Source of the DNA: Sitta carolinensis
Lineage: Eukaryota; Chordata; Aves; Passeriformes; Sittidae
Direction: 5' to 3'
Length of the DNA stretch: 64,000 nucleotides
Assembly: GCA_032173965.1 (NCBI GenBank)
Contig: CM063292.1
Span: 7,598,001 to 7,662,000 of the forward strand
Shown here: positions 47,096 to 57,880 of the stretch, in pieces
How the letters are laid out: each line of letters opens with the position of its first letter
Numbering within the stretch: the first letter of the stretch is position 1
Program-made: the position numbers and the translations under genes
Notes under the pieces: model-generated
What the model saw: the letters and a program-made list of their open reading frames with translations, nothing else
What the model was told of the DNA's origin: nothing
The model's database searches: none

Positions 47096-48739
47096 TTTAA
47101 AAAAGAAGCTACTATTTTCCTCAGAGATAAAGTGCAAGCTGTACCCAAAACCTCATGGGCTGAGATCCTCTTCTACTTTTATGCTGGTATAGGTATTACT
47201 ATAGTGTCATATAATACATATGGTATATAATTTTATACTATACTGCTCATATGCTATCACTATATTGCCATATTCACAGATATTTACCCAAGTTTAGGAC
47301 ATTAGTAAGTGCCTTTACACTGAAAAAATTTCTCCAGCTGCCGTAGTGAATCAGGTGAAAACATGGTAAAAAATATCCACCATATTCCCAGGAATCCTTT
47401 GTTTAGCTCTGTGAAGAGTCCAAAAATGTGGAAAACCCACCTCTGTGACACTTCTGGAACCCATTTCTGTAATTCCAGGGGATTTTTTTCCATCCCACTT
47501 CCCGTGTGCCCTCTAAGAGGCTGAGTGGCTGGCAGGCTGGTGTGTTGCACTGGTTGCACTCAGAATGTGCCTTTTTCTGAGAAGCCCCAGACGATTTAAA
47601 TGATTTAGTGGTCTCATGCCCAGAGGGAAATGAGAGGGAGAACATGACAGTGCAGAGCCCGTGGTGCTGGGCAGTGCTGTGGGAAGGGGCACAGGCAGGT
47701 CAGAGGAACAGAAGGGGCTGGGAAGGACCTCAGAACTCAGAGAGAAGTCTGAGCCCTGTAATTTGACAGGTGATTTCAAGTGCCTGTTCTGCTCCACACT
47801 GTGTGCTGCAGCTCTCTGCCTGTAAACTGGCTATGATAGCATTTCCCTTCCCAGGGCCTTACTGGAACAACAGCTTCATTAAAAACACCAGCAACTCCCA
47901 AATATTGTGATGGATGCACAAAGACCAGCAGCACAAAGCTGGTGTCATCTCTGGGCTTAGCAAAGCAAACATGCAGGTGTTTCAGGTGTGATCTTGTGGT
48001 TGGTTTTCTTTTTCCCTGGAAGAAATGTGAAGCTTTTCAACAAAAAAAAACCCCACTTGAACATGGAAAAGAAGTTCTCAAACTAAAGTAAAAAAAAATC
48101 AGACCGGTTTAGAAAGCCTAAACAAACACTGTAACATCTGTTTCCCCAGTTATTGATGGAGTCTGTCCTCAGGCTCATGTCTGCCTTCAAAGTCTTCCAA
48201 AACTTTCTATCTTCTGTGTGGTTTCAGAAATCAGAAAACAACTGTCTAGTTGTCCCTCTGGAAAAATAAAAGTACCCTCTTAACCTGAAGCTTGTATATG
48301 GCTTAACTGTAAATCAATCAGCAAGAAAGGTGTTTAATAATGTTCAAACTCTGCTAAACAAGTGGAAAAATTACTTGTCTTATTTATTAGCACTGTGATA
48401 ACTTTCCCATACCTCCATTCTCTACAGCACAAGGAAGATTTCAAACTACTCATTTCAAATGGCAGAGACTAAACATGAAGATTTAACAGTGGAGAAATAA
48501 GTGTGCAATGCTTTCAGTATTATTGCCATAGGCAATAATCCTGAAAGCAGGCAAAAAGGCTTACTGCTTGTGGTTTGCTCTGAACACATCAGCTAACTAA
48601 TTATGCTTCTCACTGAGATATTTTATTTACACTGATCTTTATAGTGTCTGCCTATCACTTTCTAAAGTGTGTCTGTCTCTGCCTGACAGCTGCCTGAGTG
48701 CAACATCTTAGCCACAAAATTCTGCCCCTCAGGTGAGAG
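47096..48739. other. Gene-free DNA
   Basis: Holds short A runs near 48042-48050 and 48091-48098. Minus-strand frames of 80-94 codons at 47302-47797 overlap in several registers and are unsupported. Confidence 0.5.
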
Positions 48740-49215
48740 CCCAGCTGAGCCCAGCCCAGCAGGGAGCTGGAGCTGCTGGCAGAGCCCAGGGGAGGCTCAG
48801 GATGAGCCCAGGGCTGGAGCAGCTCTGCTGGCAGGAGAGGCTGGCACAGCTGGCAGTGCTCACCTGGGCAGGAGAAGCTCTGGGGGCAGCTCAGGGTGGC
48901 CTGGCAGGGCCTGGAGGAGCTGCAGGAAAGCTGGAGAGAGACAATGGGCAAGGGCTGGAGGGGCAGGAGCCAGGGAGGGGCTGGCAGTGCCCCAGGGCAG
49001 GGCTGGGGGGATCCTGGGCAGGAATTGTTCCCTGGCAGGGTGGGCAGCCCTGGCACAGGGTGCCCAGAGCAGCTGGGGCTGCCCCTGGATCCCTGGCAGT
49101 GCCCAAGGCCAGGCTGGACACTGGGGCTGGGAGCCCCTGGCACAGGGCAGGGGGCCCTGACAGGGATGATCTCTAAGGTCCTTTCCAACTCAAGTCATTC
49201 TATGATTCTATAATT
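48740..49215 (+). mobile_element. CR1 LINE 3' fragment, near-identical to copy at 13 kb
   Basis: GC-rich sense CR1. It ends 'gggatgatctctaaggtcct', 'ttccaactcaagtcattcta' and 'tgattctata', a well-preserved terminal repeat. Bases 48964-49168 match 13265-13468 with only a few differences by eye, while the 5' halves differ. The minus frame of 177 codons is GC-driven and not a gene. The fresh 3' end and high identity suggest a young subfamily. Confidence 0.9.
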
Positions 49216-52200
49216 TTAATGATCTGGGTGTTTTGCTGGTTTCAGACACGGGGCTTCCCAAAGAGCTAAAAGGAGAAATGTCTCCCTCATCTTTCCTTCT
49301 CTCCAGAATCTGAGGAAGATAGATAGGAGAAGTAGATCAAGTTTGGAGAGGTGTGGATTCTTGGTCTTCCATTATTTCTGTAGGAGACCAGATAAATGAG
49401 GCCTTAACTCAATACAGTCCAAAATTTAGATGCTCATGATTCTTAGCTAAGCTCTAAGTCTGCATCATCTGACATCTGGTGTGTCAGATTTTCTAGCAGT
49501 GATGTTCTCTAGGGACTTTTGGACTTCTAAAATATTTAGTAGGCAAGATTTTCAGCAAACACAGTTAAGAATCTGGAGACACTTCCAAAAGGCTAATTCT
49601 GATCAGGACTGAAGTTCTGGAAAAGATGAGAAAAACTGGGTTTTTGCTCCACAGTAAAAGATGGAATTGCAAGATAAGTTCTCGTATTTCCTTGTGTCTT
49701 CCAATGGCTCCTTGTGTCAGATGCACAGCCCAATCTGATTATATTGAATACTACTTGTGTTATCTGTCAGCTGCTTCATGCTTCTGAGTTCACTGAGCTT
49801 GGTGACAGGATAAAAATATTTTCCTATAATGGCAAAAGAGAGAATTGCAGTCATTTGGAAGCTGCAGACTGTTCCTTCAGCAAAAGATTGGATGCTCAAT
49901 TTAATTGGTTGTGCTTCACAAGAAAAAACATAGTGCACTCATTAAAACATCAAAACTCTAACTTCCAAGATATCTGCTTCTTTTTTGAATTACAGCATGA
50001 GTAGAATATGAGATTTGATAATATTTCATCGTGATTATACTTTTGTAACCGCCACTTATAATTTGCAGACAATCTGTGGGGGACAGGGAAGCTCTGGGTA
50101 TTATTGATTTACACTGTTGAGATCAATGTTATAAGCATATTTGCATTTATAAAATAGATGGAATAGCTTTATTCTTCTCCCTGAAGTCCTAAATCTATGT
50201 GAAGCTTTTCTTCTTAGCTTTTTTTCACTCTTTATTACAAAAATAGAAAAAAAAAAATTTTAAAAAATCAACTAAGAAATGCACAAAGCCTCATCTGCCA
50301 CTTCTCCAGTGGTTCTGTGGGCAAGGAACACCACACAGGTATTTCATTTCAGCAGTGTAGTCACATCCTCTGTAGGACAATATCCCAGAGTGTTATATGA
50401 CAAACCATAAAATATTACAAAGACAATGACTGCAGTGGGGAGGGAGGATTATTTAGAGAAGCAAAGGCTTCATTTTGTTTTCCAAAGCATTCTGTCATGC
50501 AGTAAATTAAATATCAAAGGCATGAGTTTCCTCTGGCAGTGCCCTCACACCCCACAGAAGGGGACAAGTGCTTTTCTATCAGGGACACCAGCCAGGGAGC
50601 CATTGCTGCAATGAGCATACAGAGCTTTTCCCCATTCATTTTTCATTTTTAGTGCAACCCAATTTGAACGTTACAGTGTCTCTCTTTGCTCTCCCTCCTT
50701 AGATCCCATGATCAACACCGAGGGACACTGCTTGTGTGCAAGGCTGTGCTCAGCTTCCACCAGGAGCTTGGCTCTGGCTGTCCAGGGCCCTGCTGAGGAA
50801 CTGGGAGGGAACAGAAGTCTGCACCTAAGCTGCCTTTGGATAATCATGTTTTTGGAGCACTGAATATCCTCCCCATGTCAGATTTTTTGGCTCCCAATTA
50901 CTTTGCCTTCTAACACGTTTTGGAACCTTGACTGGAAGGTCTGTTGTATAATTACAGATTTGGTGTAGCTCTAGGAGTTTTCATGACTTACTGTTCTCTC
51001 TGCTTTTTGTGGCTCTTCTGATTTAGTTCCTCACACCTGAGGAATCCTAAGGCTATTTGCAATGTTCAGAGAATGAAGAATAAGAAATCAGTGAGATGGT
51101 TTACCTGCCCAGATTTTTTCTTTTACTCCATCACCTTCTCCCCTGCCCGTTTTCCATGCTTTACAGCATTCAGCTGGATACAAAGTGCATCTGACCATGT
51201 ATTATTAATCTCATTACAAACTAATTTTGTGAGGGAGACTGGCAACAATCACAAATACATGCACACACATGCACCACGTCTTTACAGCTCGTCTCTCTCA
51301 ATGTGCAGTAATTTAGAGAAATTGTAGAATCGTTCTCTCTTCTTTGTAATAAGGTTCCATTGAAGAGTCAAAAATTAATGAGATTCTTTTTTTGCACTTT
51401 ATTGTAAGAAGTTCATTTAGAACTTACCAATGAATAGAAGATGCTTAAGTAATTTTTTCCAATCCTGTGTCATTTCACTTTGTGTTGTGTGATGTGCCTT
51501 CATTCATCTTTGAGTAATCACACTGCCAGAATCTGTCCTGTCACCTTGTACAGCATAAGAAATTGTGTCATCTCTGCAAATTTTATCTCCTGGCTCTTCA
51601 TAGTATTCATCAGTTCTTCTGAGTTCTCTTATGAGAGTTGGGGAATTCTAATTGCTAAACATGAAATCTTAAATACTGCCAGGACCTTGCAAAGGTCCTC
51701 CATACAAGAGAGAATTTCACCAGACTCTCTCCTAGAATATTGATGCTGGGGTCCTTATAATTATTTCCTCAAGTAGTTTCATTTGTGCAGCTCTCTGAGG
51801 GTCTTACCTGACCCAGAGCCATTTTATTTGCAATTCTGGGACAGCTCTCAGCTCACTCTAAAGCTGTGTCAATCTTCAGATACTGTTATTTCTTGATCCT
51901 CTTTTATATGAAACTGATTCCCTTTGATATCTCTCTGGCATTTTTTATACAATTTTATTTTCTTTTAGTGTCATCCCCTGGCAAAAACAAAAAAATAAAA
52001 TATTTTGTGTTCTGTATCCCTTTTCCCTGCTACAATACTCCTTCAAGCCCTTGTAAACCTCTTTTCTTATGCATATTCTAAAACCCATTTCAAATACAAT
52101 TCCAGCCTATTCCCTTTTCTTTCATCATTGTTACAGTCTTTTAACTTCATTTACTCTTATGTACCCCTGTGTTTGTGATTGTTTTAGCTCCTCCAGCTTT

Positions 52201-53299
52201 GATAGCTTTTTGCATTTTGAGATTTTATTACAGTGCTTGCTGCTGGATGTCCTGCTATGTACTACCCTCTAGGACATAGCATTAATGTTCAGAAACAATT
52301 TTTCTTCTGCATCTTCTTCCTTCATTTCTTTATCCATTTTCCTTTTATCCAACCCTTAGATGACTTTTCTAAATCTCCAGCTCAATATCCTCACTTAAAA
52401 ATCTTCCACTTTTAAGATAAAAAATGAAAATAATGGGGCCATTTTTTAACCAGTAGTTTCATCATGTCTGGCTATCTGCCAAATTTCATTGATTCTCTTT
52501 TAATTTTTCTTCTTTATTACATTGTGTGCTAATTGTATTTCTACTGCTATGCCATATTTTAGTGATTCCTTCCTCTTCAGAATTTATATCAAAGTGACTG
52601 AAAAGTGTGATCATTAACTTTCATGTTTGGTCCAATGTATTTTTCAAACCATTGGTTCTTCCTGCCAATTTTTGCCCTCATTACTTTAGATTTTGTATTA
52701 TATTTGTATCTCTACAACGAACAAATTGCTAAACACTCCCTGATGCACCTTTCCAAAAGAAACCTCCCTTGCATCTTACAGGCTTGGAATTTAACATCTG
52801 GTTTGTACAACACTGTTACCTGTAGAGCACAGCATTGGCTCTGCATTCCAGGTGTGAAGGCAACACCGTATCAGGTGCATTTTTGGTTGGATCACTCTAA
52901 GCAATATGATTTTTTTAGGGTCAGTAAAAGAAAAAAATGCTGAAAAGAAATAGGCCTAGTGTCTTGAAAACTTCTTGATACAAGTGTGAGAGTCAGTCAG
53001 CTAATGCATGTGCAATCAGTGGAAGGTAAAATGTCCAGCCATGCAGGGTTGAAACTGGGAATGTTGACTCTGGTTGTGTTTTGATAACTTAAAGCCTTCA
53101 AGTGATGTTGTTGGGACTGAACTGTATTTCTTATGTGTTTTATAACAATTTTTTTGTCAGGGTTCAGTGCTGAATCTTGCCTTAATGTCTTTCATCAAGA
53201 TGGATTAAAAAAGGTGGAATTATTCTTTTGGAACCTCTTTAAACAAAGGTGAATTTGTAGGTGTGCAATAGAGTTTTGATGGCAGGTCAGAGGTGTGGC
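49216..53299. other. Gene-free DNA, pyrimidine-rich on plus from 51.4 to 52.9 kb
   Basis: No gene recognised. From about 51400 to 52900 the plus strand is unusually T/C-rich over 1.5 kb with many short frames of hydrophobic residues, so the minus strand is A/G-rich. This could be an old A-rich element inserted in reverse, but I could not read any LINE motif in it. The frame at 49714-50004 (96 codons) is unrecognised. Confidence 0.45.
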
Positions 53300-53415
53300 A
53301 GTGAAGGTGTCCAAGGCCAGGCTGGATGGGGCTTGGAGCAACCTGGTCTAAGGGGAGGTGGCAGGGGCTGGAATGGGATGAGATTTAAGGTCCCTCCCAA
53401 CCTAAATCAGGGTTT
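53300..53415 (+). mobile_element. CR1 LINE 3' end, short
   Basis: 'aaggtgtccaaggccaggct', 'ggatggggcttggagcaacc', 'tggtctaaggggaggtggca' and 'gagatttaaggtccctccca' are CR1 3'-end blocks. The terminal octamer repeat is decayed to 'gggtttctgagtcc'. Confidence 0.9.
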
Positions 53416-56381
53416 CTGAGTCCATCATCCAATAAACACTTCTGGGTATTTTGCTTTTTGGTCAGGGGCTGCCTGACATCTCCCCTACTGAACTGTTGCT
53501 CTTATTTTAGAGTGTTTTGCCACCACTTTAAAGAGCAAGTAGGCCAAGAGGATAAGCTCCATTTGCAGAGTTTTAAGAGATTAAACAAGGTATGTACCTG
53601 CATGTTCTGCAAACTGACCCCAGGGAACTGGAGATTTACTTAACCCCTTGCCTTAGACGAAGCTTTCCAAACACAGCAGGTTATTGTAGGAAAGACACTT
53701 GTATTTCATCATTATAAAGTCTGTCCAGGAGATTACAAACTCTAAAACAAACCCTCTTCATTAAAAAAAAAATTCTCTGTGGGAAACTAATAGGGAATAA
53801 AGAGCACTTTGTGAGAAAGGAAAATAAAAGCAAATTTTAATTTGTCTCTCATCCTAATTAACAGTGGGTTGCAATATAATTTGGAAAAAAAATATCTTTC
53901 AAAATAAAATACTCTTGAAAAATAAAATTATGTTAATAGGCTGGCAACAAATGAAAAGAAAATCCTGGACATCTACGTGCATTTTGGTTTAGGTGACATG
54001 ATGCCCCATTAAGACCACAAGCAAACCATGCAATCATTTAAAATTCTCAAGGTTAATAAATATTTCAGCAGTATAATATTCTTGCTGATTTATGACATAA
54101 AAATTTACCTTTTATACATTAACTACTCTCAATTTCATTGACGAAACCCTTCAGTGAAGTTACAGGAATTATGATTGCAAAAGTCAACATTTGTGAGGCA
54201 TGGCAGCCTGTTACTAGTTAAATCCTGTTTTTAAATTACAGGGGGGGATCATCTGCCTTGTTTCTTAGCTGCTGTGGAGGAACTGCTGTTGGAACACGAG
54301 CATTTTAGAGGATGGCAATTGCTCCTGCATACAGAATACATTTCCTGAACTCTGCATCTTGCAGAGGAACACAAGAAAGTAAAATGGGCATTTTACTGAT
54401 ACCTGCAAAGGCAGGGAGGTGTGCTCTTGTCAGGGGAATCATTTTTGTTCAGGTGATTGCTCACATAGAGATGAATTCCAGCAGGATCCCACATTCAGTG
54501 TCCTGGACTGAGCCCATGTTCAGATCTTTGTGAAAGGCCTAACTAGGATTGTTGTGGAATGATTCCTGTAAATTTGAATAGGGTCAACCCAAAGGGTTTT
54601 TTAGATCTAAATTTTTTTCCTCTTGGCTTTTTTCTTTTTCCCTTAGGAAAAATGACGGACTGGAGGCCTGAAACAATCAGGGACTAAAACTGACACTGAA
54701 GACTGACCAAATAGTAGCTCTTACAGCACTTCTCCCAAAAAGGTTAGTTTTTATAGCTATGAAATATTTTGGTCTTGATCCCAAGCTTGTTCACAGCACA
54801 TCTAGCACTCAAACTTTACTTTCCTGGTAGCCATACCCTGTTGTAAGCTCACACAATTAGCAGTAATTATCAGTTTCAGATGATAATCTGGGTTTAGCAG
54901 TTGAGGTGCAGCTTCTTGAGGTGCCCATGTGTTCATCCTTAGGACAGTTTTTGAGCAGCCACTACGAGAGTGGGAAGAGGGGGGAAAGAAATGATGCTGA
55001 CAGTGAGAGAGGAAGCTGAAGGAGCCATGGTGGAGGTGGGGAAGCTGAAAGAGAGGAGAACCACTTGCAGAGGAGCAGCCCGAGGCTGGAGCACTCCTCT
55101 GCTTGCTGCTGCTAGCAGAAAGAACCAGCGATGTCCAACATCCCTGATCCAGAAGGGGTTGCCATAGTAATGTGCTGGAGGAAGCCTGATATGCAGATTG
55201 GAGATGTGCTGTAGGATATAATCTATTAATGGTGAGCCATGAAAACAAACAAACTGAAAACCCAGGCATACCTCTCTCTGTGGATGCTCACGGGCTGCTG
55301 TGGCTGTGTTTATGCTGCCCTGCACCCGTGGCAGCAGAGGTGGTGAGGGAGGAGGCACAAGGAAGCAGCCCTGGGGGAACTCGCTGCTCTGCCTTGGCAG
55401 CACCAGGACCAGCCCAGTTTTCACTGCTGTCCCCTGCACTGGGCTTTCTGCCCCAGCCCATTATCCCCAGCCCATTATCCCCTGTTCCACTGAGGCTTTA
55501 CCTTTGGAGGGCAGTGATGTCCCTCCTGGCCACGGAGCACTTTTCTTGCACCCTTTATCCCAATCAAATCCTCCAGTTTTCACAGGCTTTCTCACTTTTT
55601 CTAAATTCATTTTTCCTACTGATTGACTCCCTCTTTCCTCTCCAACTAATCTTGTTTCATTTTTTTCCCTTCACTGTGAGGAAGACATTGCCAAAACGTC
55701 ACCTCTAATCTTGTTTCCCGTTTCTAGCATGTAATTTATTAATCCTTTCTCTCACTTTTTTTTCCCTTTTATTGAGCAGTCTTCATGCTAATACAGCTCA
55801 AGTTTTATTTTCAGATTGTCAAATAAATAATTTTCCAAGCTCTAAGAGTAGGGGAAAAATAAGAGCTTTGAAATAATGATCAACTGTCTTTTGCTTTTAG
55901 TTCTATGCAAATCACCTTATTCAGGGATAACATATCTGTCCCATACCAATTAAATTAATTATTGGATGGGGTACTTAAGAAGCTAAGGTAAAAAAAAATC
56001 CAGCCTTTGTCTGATTGATAAAGACCCACTACATAGAACCTTCACGTTGATATAATTCTGGTCTCACAAATATAATATTCCTCCCTCCATTCCTTACTCT
56101 GGGTTGTTGGGTGGCATTGGGAGAGGCTTTATCATTTTTTCCCTTTCTTACTTTGATTTCAGAATGAGTTTTCCTTGGCATCTTGCATTGCTACACTGAT
56201 AATCTGGTTTTGGCTCCAGCGAACACTTATGCTGGACCTCTAAGTCAAAAGGAAAGAGAGAACTGCCATTCCTTTATTCGGCAGAGATGAATGTCCATTA
56301 AACACAAGCACAGTTTGGTCTTGCTGTCAGGCCTGCTGCAATATTATATTTACTGATAGATTTTTTACCATTGCTGACTTC
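53416..56381. other. Gene-free DNA with one GC-rich block
   Basis: AT-rich except at 54940-55540, where long overlapping frames on both strands (155, 166 and 159 codons) look GC-driven and contain no recognisable domain. A tandem 'cccattatcc' pair lies near 55459-55482. The GC block may be an unrecognised old repeat. Confidence 0.45.
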
Positions 56382-56387
56382 AATGGG

Positions 56388-57026
56388 TGTCGCGGTGCGT
56401 ATCTCTGGTCAGCCTGGCGTTCGGCTTGACCGCCCACCAGCTCTCATACGCCTTGACAGTGTCGTGTGTGGGTACTTGGCTCTGCAGCACCTTAGCCTAT
56501 GCTGTCACGGCTGTGGTTTCAAAGAGGGGACTCTCAGAGACATCCGGGAACATAGGTTTTATTCGGGGGTTACAGGGGAAGCCCCTGACCCCAGGCCCAG
56601 TGCCTCAGGCAAGAGAGACCCCGAACCTGGGTTACAAGGGGGTTTTTATCCAAAGGAAGATGGGGGGGTGGATACAGATTACAAACCAATAAGACAACTC
56701 AAAGTAAATTGGGGAGGGGTCTCTGGGGGATCCACCAACCTCTGAAGGTCCCGGACTGCGCTGGACCTTGAAGATGATTGATGGACCAAGGGAGGAAAGC
56801 TACATTGCTAGGGTGGACAGAAGTTTTATCTCGGGGAAAACCAATGGGGAACGGTCTCTGGGCAGAGGCCGGGGTTGTCTTGGGAACTCTTATCAGGAGT
56901 CTGACCAGTGTCTCCCAAAGCAGGGGGCCCCCTTTACAGAGACTAGAAAAAACTACACTAAAATAACAATAATAACTATACTATACTTATCACTAAAACT
57001 TATCAAACAATTCCAGCATTCCTGCA
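56388..57026 (-). mobile_element. Solo LTR, minus strand, with exact 6-bp target duplication
   Basis: Plus-strand ends are TGTCGCGG...CCTGCA, flanked by exact AATGGG copies at 56382-56387 and 57027-57032. Polarity is minus: on that strand GGATAAAAACC (plus 56643-56650) is a TATA-like site, AATAAA (plus 56558-56563) follows about 90 bp later, and about 170 bp of CpG-rich U5-like sequence runs to the GACA end. The 6-bp duplication suggests class II (ERVK-like) integration. Many intact CpGs and exact flanks indicate a relatively recent insertion. Frames of 60-124 codons inside are non-coding. Confidence 0.75.
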
Positions 57027-57032
57027 AATGGG

Positions 57033-57199
57033 AAAAGGGCCTTTACTTCCCAATTTATGCACCATAATTTATGCACCATGCTGTCCTCTCAGAGCCTGAG
57101 ACATTGTGTATGTTTCTCATTTTGTGGGCTGTGTCTGGGGACTCTTGGTCTTTTCATGGGAGGTGCTAATTTGCTAATTCGGCCGCAGGAGATCAGGAA
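57033..57199. other. Short host spacer
   Basis: Contains a tandem 'atttatgcaccat' duplication near 57052-57079. Nothing else seen. Confidence 0.5.
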
Positions 57200-57545
57200 C
57201 CCCAGACCCCCAGAGTGGGTGAGGCTGGAGGGGCCAGGGCTGTCCTGGTGCCCCCTCCCTGCTCCAGCAGGGCCATCCCTGCACCCAGGGACACCCAGTG
57301 CCGAGTCCCCTCTCCCTGGGGCTCTCTCCAGGCTGAGCAGCCCCAGCCCCCTCAGCCTTTCCTGGGCACGGAGATGCTCCAGCCCTTCCCCAGCTCCAGG
57401 AGCTCCTGGCCCTGCTGTGCTGAGCATCCAGAGCTGCACAGAGCACCCAGAGGTGTCCCCAGGGCTGGGCACAGGGGCAGGATCCCTCCGGAGCCCTGCC
57501 AAGGCTCTTCCCCACGGCCCAGAGCACCCCTGGCATCTTTGGCCC
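57200..57545 (-). mobile_element. CR1 LINE fragment, inverted
   Basis: On minus it reads 'ctctggatgctcagcacagc', 'aggagctcctggagctgggg', 'aagggctgg', 'aaaggctgagggggctgggg' and 'ctgctcagcctggagag', the CR1 segment upstream of the 3' end. Bases 57319-57449 closely match 61606-61737 in reverse. The true CR1 3' terminus is missing. Frames of up to 266 codons through this and the adjoining minisatellite are not genes. Confidence 0.8.
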
Positions 57546-57547
57546 CG

Positions 57548-57880
57548 GGACACTCTGCTGGCCCAGGGACAGCTCCGTGTGCCCCAGGACAGCTCCGTGT
57601 GACAGCTCCGTGTGCCCAGGACAGCTCCGTGTGCCCAGGGACAGCTCCGTGTTCCAGGGACAGCTCCGTGTGCCCCAGGACAGCTCCGTGTGCCCGCTCC
57701 GTGTGCCCAGGACAGCTCCGTGTGCCCGCTCCGTGTGCCCGGGACAGCTCCGTGTGCCCAGGACAGCTCCGTGTGCCCAGGGACAGCTCTGTGTGCTCAG
57801 GGACAGCTTCGTGTGCCAGCTCCGCTGCCCAGGACACTCTGCTGGCCCAGGGACAGCTCTGTGTGCACAGGGACAGCTCT
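57548..57880. repeat. GC-rich minisatellite, 19-20-bp unit with shortened variants
   Basis: About 15 units based on ggacagctccgtgtgcccca. Some are 19 bp or truncated (gacagctccgtgt, and gctccgtgtgccc lacking the 'aggaca' part). A longer block beginning ggacactctgctggcccag occurs at both ends (57548 and 57832), 284 bp apart, which suggests a larger duplication or boundary unit. The array abuts an inverted CR1. Confidence 0.95.

Noticed and set aside
48655..49188. 177-codon minus frame and similar frames at 13079-13653
   Set aside because: They share peptide sequence only because both lie antisense in near-identical CR1 copies; neither is a gene family.
49714..50004. 96-codon plus frame, checked as a possible LINE relic
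   Set aside because: No endonuclease, linker or RT motif could be read, and the opposite strand is also open.
54802..55708. Overlapping 155-, 166- and 159-codon frames on both strands
   Set aside because: GC-driven openness with no domain, no consistent frame and no exon structure.
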